A model generated the notes under the pieces. That model saw only the letters and a list, made by a program, of their open reading frames with translations. It ran no database searches and was not told the origin of the DNA. Position numbers and translations under genes: made by a program. Of a stretch of DNA of 64,000 nt, positions 57,861 through 64,000 are shown piece by piece (positions within the stretch are counted from its first letter, which is position 1; every line of letters begins with the position of its first letter). The DNA is from Sialis fuliginosa (taxonomy: Eukaryota; Arthropoda; Insecta; Megaloptera; Sialidae). Location of the stretch: positions 5,429,001 to 5,493,000 of the forward strand of contig OY540817.1 of NCBI GenBank assembly GCA_961205875.1, read 5' to 3'.

Positions 57861-58711
57861 TGTATTTTATAAATGCGACACCAACAATTAGAGATGTATA
57901 ATGCATTTTTCTTTCACTATACTTGCATATATATGTATATACAATAATATACATACGTATAATAATTTAAAAAAATGTCTACATGATTAAAATATCTTTT
58001 ATTAGCATAAAATGCACATATTCGCTTTCGGGTTTCAGCAAAATGGCTGGTCAAATTATTCAAATAAAAATCTTTTTGTACTTGGCAAGAAAGCGTGAAC
58101 CTCATCCCGCTCGGCTCTTATACTATCGTATATATTGTTAATGTGTTTCAATTGTTTTATATACATTTCACAAAGAAGTATAATTTTTAATATTTAATAA
58201 TTTTATATAATGCAATATAAATGTACAATACTTATTTCTTGTCACGCTTTATGGATATGTTTTTATTTTTAAATAAAATTTCCTTTTATAATAACTCACT
58301 TTCTTATTTTTTTTTATTAAAAAGAATAATTGACAAATAGTTTTAAAATTTACCTCTATGGTTTGATTATGAATTTTTCGTATATCTTTGTTAAAACAAT
58401 AAACAAAATTGCGTGTGAGTCATTTATATATTTCTTTGTTGGTGTATTTAATAATAATTTAATGTAAATTTATATTAATAATGTTTCCTTTTAAAGCAAA
58501 TTTAAATATTTAATCAAATATTGTATTAATTAAAAAAATAGTTCAATGCTAGCAATTGACCGTGAATTAAACATAAAATAAATAATTTATACTTAAGTGC
58601 AATAAAATAAAAAATTACTACAATGAAATATTTTTTATTATTGATTTATTAAAAAAAAAAACAATTCCAAGAATATCATAATTTTATTTATTACATGAAA
58701 AATAATTATTT
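57861..58711. other. AT-rich sequence, nothing recognised
   Basis: A 62-codon - strand frame (57917-58105) has no supporting context. Confidence 0.5.
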
Positions 58712-58938
58712 TAGAGTAAGGTGGGTTAAAACCGCCATTTTTTCACATTGTACGCTCTAAGAACCTGCATTTGCCCAAATATTCACGAATAAAAGCCAAT
58801 TTCTGACATTATAAACCCTTGGCTATATAATTCATTAAGAAAATTTTTGTGTAGCTTGGAATATTATAGAGCTGTAATCGTTTCAGCGATTCATTAAAAT
58901 ATGAAAGCCAAATGGCAGTTTTACCCCACCTTACTCTA
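58712..58938. mobile_element. 227-bp MITE with TAGAGTAAGGTGGG ends
   Basis: Left TAGAGTAAGGTGGGTTAAAA then CCGCCATTT; right the inverse of TAGAGTAAGGTGGGGTAAAA then CTGCCATTT. Inverted ends of about 30 bp with two or three mismatches. Non-coding. Confidence 0.85.
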
Positions 58939-59296
58939 CTATATTTATTTATAAAACTCTTATATTTTTCTTTTTTTCTTTCTGTCTGTTTGTTCGCTTA
59001 TAACTCAAGATTTACTAATTCGATTGATATTTGGGTTATGCATTTTCTTAAAATTTTCAGCGAAACTCGTATTTTGTGAGTAAAAAGTTAGTATAAGTAG
59101 TTAGCAAGTGTAACTATGTAAATTTTTACTTTTTATGCTCTTTTATGGGAGATAAAGAGTTAAAATGTTTGGTATTATAAATGGGCCTATATTAAGCTAT
59201 CTATTAGCGTCTTATTTTTTGCTGTACTTGTGTGCAAAAGAAATATATGATTAATAAATTACTAAAATATTTGTACATAGTATTTCCTTTAAGCAC
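58939..59296. other. AT-rich sequence, nothing recognised
   Basis: A TTTCTTTCTGTCTGTTTGTT tract near 58971 hints at another dispersed repeat but has no partner in the window. Confidence 0.4.
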
Positions 59297-59542
59297 TAGC
59301 TGTTAGCCGCGGCTTCGTCCGCGTGGTAATACAGTTTTCTCTTATGATGATAGTCGATAAAAACAGGTATTTATTTTCGCATTTGTATAATGCGTACAAA
59401 TGTCACACATCCATTTTTTATCTAATATTGCCCTTCCTCGGGATGCAAGCTATCTTCCTGCCAAATATCAAGATGCTTTTGCCTTGTAAAGGTAATCAAA
59501 CAGACAGACAGACAGACTTTTGCATTTATAATATTAGTATCG
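59297..59542 (-). mobile_element. Helitron-like repeat, longer subtype, well preserved end
   Basis: ACTAGCTGTTAGCCGCGGCT then TCGTCCGCGTGGTAATACAG, GATAGTCGATAAAAACAGG, CTCGGGATGCAAGCTATCTT, an ACAGACAGACAGACAG tract and TTATAATATTAGTAT. The 118-codon + strand frame that covers it is repeat-derived and not a gene. Confidence 0.75.
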
Positions 59543-59679
59543 GATTATTGCATAGAGTAATAGCATATGTGTATATATGTAAACATTACATCAAAGTGTA
59601 TGTAGACATAAGAAATGATCAAGAAAATGTAGCTAAATGTTGCATAAAACACTCGAGAACATGCAAAGACAATAGCTAA

Positions 59680-59757
59680 TGGTGGGAATCGATCCCACGC
59701 TCCCCGAGGCCACAGTCAAGTACGCAGGTGTCGGGACATCTCACCTTTATCAACAGA
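59680..59757 (-). repeat. tRNA-derived fragment (T arm), SINE-like
   Basis: On the - strand GTGGG-ATCGATT-CCCAC is a perfect T-arm/B-box hairpin, preceded by GTGGCCTCGGGGAGC and GTGAGATGTCCCGACACCTG. The upstream part does not fold into a full cloverleaf that I can see and lacks a clear A box, so this is more likely a SINE head or tRNA pseudogene than a functional tRNA. Confidence 0.45.
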
Positions 59758-59983
59758 AAAGTAAATCGTTTCTAAGACATCAGCGCTAAACATGAAACAA
59801 TTAGAATAATAGACCAGATACTAGGTACATTTGTAGTGCATCTCTATTATTATAAAATAAATACAAATGTACATACCCAACTATTTCCTTATTAGGTTTT
59901 AATAGCCGGGACGAGACAACCTAACTATCGTCTCGTGTGACCCCATTTTGATTTTTTTTACTCATCACGAAAATTTTATATCT

Positions 59984-60256
59984 ATCTATCTATACATAGT
60001 ATAAAAAAGTCCCTCGTCGCGTCTATCTGCCTGTCTGTGTACGATTTTCTCAGTAACTACTGAACGGATTTTATTCCGGTTTTCACAAATGGATAGAGTG
60101 TTTCACTAGGAACATTTAGATGTATAATTTGTAGATATTTTGTGTAAATTAATCGTCGGAGAGGTATCTTTACGTGCGCTACGTAAGTTGTGAAAACAAT
60201 GTTTAATAGGTTTATTACAGATTAAATTTATATCCCCGGGTAACACCGAATCCAGT
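59984..60256 (+). repeat. Interspersed repeat family K, copy 2
   Basis: ATAGTATAAAAAAGTCCCTC, GCCTGTCTGTGTACGATTTT, TGAACGGATTTTATTCCGGT, GGATAGAGTGTTTCACTAGG, AATCGTCGGAGAGG and ATCCCCGGGTAACACCGAAT match 3886-4135 in order and orientation. The full left end seems to be here, in the GTCCCTCGTCGCGTCTATCT stretch missing from copy 1. Confidence 0.7.
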
Positions 60257-60326
60257 TTAATAAAAATTATATACAAAAATTGATAAATTGTGCATATTTT
60301 CAAGACTATAAAATTTTTCATGGAAA

Positions 60327-61155
60327 TAGGGGAAAGCCGGTTAATTTGGAGCATTTTTTTAAATTAAAATATTTAGTATACTAGTTTTAGATTTAGACAA
60401 ATTATTTTTTTATGGAATGAAACAGCAATTTATAGATTTTGTTTTTATTAAGTATTAATCAACATAATTATTATAAACTCGAAAAAATCAACAAAATGTT
60501 TACTGTTTCAATTTAGCCAACCGGTACTGTAAATTGGACCACGAGGTTGCTAATTTGCACTTTAATAGAATATTAACTAAAATACACCTGTAAACAAAAC
60601 ATAATATATATTTATGAATTACAGACTATCAAACAATTATTTATCATAAGTATTAAAACAAAAACTATAAGAAATCAGTCTCGTTACATTATTTCATTTA
60701 AATTATTCAAGAAAGACAATCATCACATATGTCAGGATTATTGGTATAAGTTTCATGATTCCAGTTATGGCAACTACGTGCGGTCCATTTTAACCAACAG
60801 TGTGAAAAGTGAGAAAAAAATCTAACAAAAATATAACCTATCAAAGCCGCCAATCAATCCTTGACAATTAATTGTTGATAAATTGCTGCTGTAAACTATA
60901 AATTAAAAACGCTGTATGCTTACCTTTGTGCTAACTACACCCTTAGCACGAATCACTCAAAATTACATCATTTATTTACATTTGCGGGAACAAAACACTA
61001 ACATTCAACATGTCAAAGAAAACAATATAGCCGATATGCAATAAAGTTAGGCGCCTATCGCACGGTGTTGCCATTTAAGAAATCAGAAAACTACTTTTCG
61101 AGATATAAGGGTGGTCCAATTTAGCGAGTGGTCCAATATACCATACTTTCCCCTA
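60327..61155 (-). mobile_element. 829-bp DNA element (TAGGGGAAAGT ends), copy 2, inverted
   Basis: Near-identical inverse of 29584-30394, from TAGGGGAAAGCCGGTTAATT on the left to the inverse of TAGGGGAAAGTATGGTATAT on the right. The internal GGCAACACCGTGCGATAGGC block and the ACAAAGGTAAGCATA donor are conserved on the - strand. Small indels distinguish the copies. No open frame. Confidence 0.75.
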
Positions 61156-61744
61156 TATAAATTAAATATTCCACAAAAAAAATTATTTCAGATTCGTTAA
61201 TTAAGGATACCTTTTTCTGTTTCTCTCTAACCCATTTACATTACATATTTAAAATAATTATTCATAATTTATATATTCATCATATTATAAGTAATGAATG
61301 TGGACTATATTTTTAAACCGGGGGAAGATGTTAAATTCGATAAAGGCTTAAAAATACAATTGGACATGGCGTGAGAGTTAAAAATCTCAGACAAGAATCA
61401 TGGGAAACAGATGAAGCGCTGAAATCCAGACCGGCCAGTATTTTAATTTACTTTTCTTCCTCGCCCTCATAGCGACAATTACACATCAAAACAGGTGCGG
61501 ATGTAACGGGGGGAATGGGGGAAGGCGGGTATCATGTGTCACTTCTTCATTTTCATTGTTATTATTTACAATTTGACTTTTTTTCATAAATAACATTTAT
61601 TATTTTAACAAAGGTGATGATTTTATCATATATTAAACATACTAGTATGTTTAATATATGATTTTATTAAGAATTACTTTCTTTGTTTCATTTTTACTTA
61701 CTTTTTAATGTTCTATATTTGTTTTGACTACCACTATAATATTT
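61156..61744. other. AT-rich sequence with a short palindrome
   Basis: ATCATATATTAAACATAC joined to its inverse GTATGTTTAATATATGAT (61625-61662) is a perfect palindrome separated by TAGTA-type bases. A less AT-rich part at 61360-61530 has no usable frame. Confidence 0.5.
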
Positions 61745-62100
61745 TTAGCTGACATCAAAAAAAGAGGAAGTCCCCAATTCAACAGTTTATATTTTTTATG
61801 TATGTTCGGGCACTACTCCGACAAATATGCACTGATTTGTACGATTTGTTATTTGTTTGAAAGATTATACTCTCGAAATAATCTCTTATAAATTTTATCA
61901 GAATCTGACCATGAATTTCAAAGATACGCCACTAAAAAAGGAAAAAAAAGTTTTTAAGAAAAAATAAAACCGATTTTAAAAAACTTAAAAATACTGAAAA
62001 GTATTAAATTCAACAGTTTTTGAAGTCGATCCAAGCAAATAAAAAACTTATTAAGAAATATAAAAATAAAAACAACCTCAAAAACTGTTAAATTTAATTA
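61745..62100. repeat. Repeat family F, copy 4
   Basis: AGCTGACATCAAAAAAAGAG, TCGGGCACTACTCCGACAAA, AAAGATTATACTCTCGAAAT, CAGAATCTGACCATGAATTT, AAGATACGCCACTAAAAAAG, then CAACAGTTTTTGAAGTCGAT and an inverted AAAAACTGTTAAATTTAATT. Same order as copy 3. Confidence 0.65.
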
Positions 62101-62560
62101 TTAAATAATTTTTAGTATTTTTATTTTATTTATAATTTATGTAATTGAATTGAACATTTACATCTGATATTTGGTTAATGCCCGGTTTCACAAACGACAG
62201 ATATCTAGATCTCTTTTATTGTTCAAAAACCATTTTAAAATTGATTAAAATTTTCACTAGAAATGTGTCGTGTAAAATGTGTTGATTACTCCTTATGAAA
62301 ATGGTGATTCCGCCACTGGTATGTGTACCTGTGTTGTGGCGTTCATTGGACATTGTTGTTGTTTCCTTTGCCTGCGTGACGTCACTTCCTGCGTAATGAA
62401 GCATCATGGGAAAATCGTTTGCGTCCGATGTTGTTATGTTCAGTTTTTAGGACTGCGTTTATTTCTTGTCATGAGAATACATTTTTTTACAAACGAACAG
62501 AGACTGTTATTAGATTTGATTTACTTGTCAACGGGTTTGAAATAGGATAATGATTGTATA
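62101..62560. other. Possible MITE end and less AT-rich block
   Basis: GCCCGGTTTCACAAACGACA (62180-62200) resembles a type of MITE terminus I know from insects, but no partner end is visible. The block 62290-62440 is less AT-rich and contains TGACGTCA; its 88-codon + strand frame is Cys/Val/Leu-rich with no splice context and no recognised domain. Confidence 0.35.
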
Positions 62561-64000
62561 GTCACAATCAACCATGTCCTAGACCTAGAGAAACTATATA
62601 TTCCTAGGTAGATATATTAAAATTAAATGTATTACGAAAGTTATTTTTTGAGATATAAAAAAACTTTAAAAAATGGCAATTTTCAAGGCTTTGTAATTAG
62701 GGTTTAAATTGATGTACAGTAATATATAAAAAGTATTTTAAAGCTTGAAATTTCTTCTTTTCAATGCTTTTCACTATTGGAAATTTTATTTATTTTTCGT
62801 GAAGTTATGGAGTTATATACCGGGTGGTCTATTAAAATTGAGACAAGTAAATATCTCGAAAACTAAGGTTTCTTAAGGAAAATGTTTGGTATAAAGATTG
62901 GGAGAAAACTAATAGAAGTAAGAAGCTTATATATATGTAGTTAAGAGTTAAGACCGACCCTTAAATTCGGACCTTAGACACACATCTAATTTGTCTAACG
63001 TTGGAAAAAAATATATATTAAATATTTGATAAATTTTTTTTTTTATATAATTTAAACAAATTTAATTTAATTTTAATAAGAACTCAAACACATTTTACAG
63101 TATTTCCTCTACGGTTTATAAGTTTTAAAATACTGATAGGCACTACCATCTAGTGAGAGATAACTGTACTACTAATGTTTCCGCGCTAAATCAATATAGG
63201 TTTGTATAGCAGCTAACTTGTATCTCATTTTATACAATGTATGTAATAATATATGTTATAAAATCTCTGTATGAATATTTCTAGGTACGTAATGTAATAT
63301 GCAAATTAATAGTACACTATATTTTAATGTTAATGTTTGTAAAACTTATTATATTATTAAATGTATGTATATATGTAATTCTTTGTAATAACTATACTTA
63401 GAAAATATTTATATTATAAGAAATGGAAGGGAGGGGCTATGGGACTTTACATTATTGCTTTAATATTAATAATTAATGATTATATTGAATAATAAATTTT
63501 AATTTAAAAAAATCGATTTTTACTTCCCCATAATAAAAATTCGTAGATCCACCCCTGTATACATTCATAATTGTAATTAATTTCTTATTAATAGAAAAAA
63601 ATATACTTATAAACACGTATATTTTCAATTATATATCTAATTTTTTTTTTCATATATTTTTTTTTTATTAATAAAAACTTTTATAATAATAATAATGAGG
63701 TACGGAAACCGATTAATAAAAAATGAATAAATGACGCAAGAAAACAATAATAAACGTAAAACAGTGGACAAGGTTATTTTATAAGAAACAAATTATCATA
63801 AATAAAAATATATTAAAATACGGAAAAATTATTGTTCATTGTTATAAAAAAAAAATGAAAACGACACATAAAAATTCTCAATCATTAGTCATGACCTATT
63901 TTCAAAAAAACGCAAGATTACGCATAGCTTTTATTTAAATTAAAAAAAAATCTTCAACACGCGAAGTAAAAAATATATGTATATGTATATATAGTTTTGG
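62561..64000. other. AT-rich sequence to the window end
   Basis: Segment 62745-62815 resembles, inverted, 31095-31165. TTTCTAG/GTACGTAA near 63284 is a weak acceptor-donor junction. Nothing else that I can support. Confidence 0.45.

Noticed and set aside
59323..59679. 118-codon + strand frame
   Set aside because: It starts inside a Helitron-like repeat and runs through its ACAGACAG tract; no domain and no splice sites.
59680..59757. Functional tRNA gene
   Set aside because: Only the T arm is convincing; acceptor, D and anticodon arms do not form.
62279..62545. 88-codon Cys-rich + strand frame
   Set aside because: No signal peptide pattern, domain, splice site or promoter that I can defend; overlaps a - strand frame of similar quality.

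Overview
This window is a strongly A+T-rich stretch of animal nuclear DNA, most probably from a moth or butterfly. The assignment rests on repeats. At least ten places carry the short Helitron-like element whose end reads CCCGCGGCTTCGTCCGCG next to CTAGT, with its conserved body (a stretch near AAACCGCTGAACCGATCTTG and TGTCTGTCTG tracts). There is also the family bounded by AAAACCGACTT / GAAGTCGGTT. I associate both with Lepidoptera from memory, not from a search. No complete protein gene, no intact tRNA or rRNA and no CRISPR array is visible. Most open frames are chance or lie inside repeats.

Layout. 0-3 kb: an inverted-repeat MITE (136-467), a very good candidate 36-nt microexon on the + strand (761-796), a 175-bp Penelope-related insertion with an 11-bp target duplication (1394-1568), a pogo-type MITE, and a possible first coding exon on the - strand (1784-1916). 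3-9 kb: a Helitron-like repeat split by a small hAT element with a perfect 8-bp duplication, then several older repeats. 9-20 kb: foldback and MITE families, a 121-bp element with a 12-bp target duplication and a nearly complete hammerhead ribozyme core (14537-14657), and a 5-unit tandem array with a period of 134-145 bp (19714-20340). 22.6-27 kb: Helitron-like ends and a four-level nest of transposons (pogo-type > long-arm foldback > hAT > palindrome). 28-34 kb: MITEs and one copy of an 811-bp DNA element whose near-identical partner lies inverted at 60.3-61.2 kb. 34.7-37.8 kb: almost featureless. 37.9-38.6 kb: the best protein remnant in the window, a GIY-YIG endonuclease domain of a Penelope-like retroelement followed by a hammerhead-like motif. 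39-64 kb: more Helitron-like copies, MITEs (several nested) and long AT-rich stretches.

How it fits together. The window looks like a long intron or an intergenic tract maintained by transposon insertion. The microexon and two candidate ratchet (recursive splice) sites on the + strand, at about 45.57 and 47.85 kb, would be consistent with a very long intron of a + strand gene. That is inference. Among the mobile elements, the coherent theme is a Penelope-like one: an endonuclease remnant and two very short insertions with clean 11-12 bp duplications all carry the same hammerhead-type core, so the short ones may be non-autonomous passengers of Penelope-type machinery.
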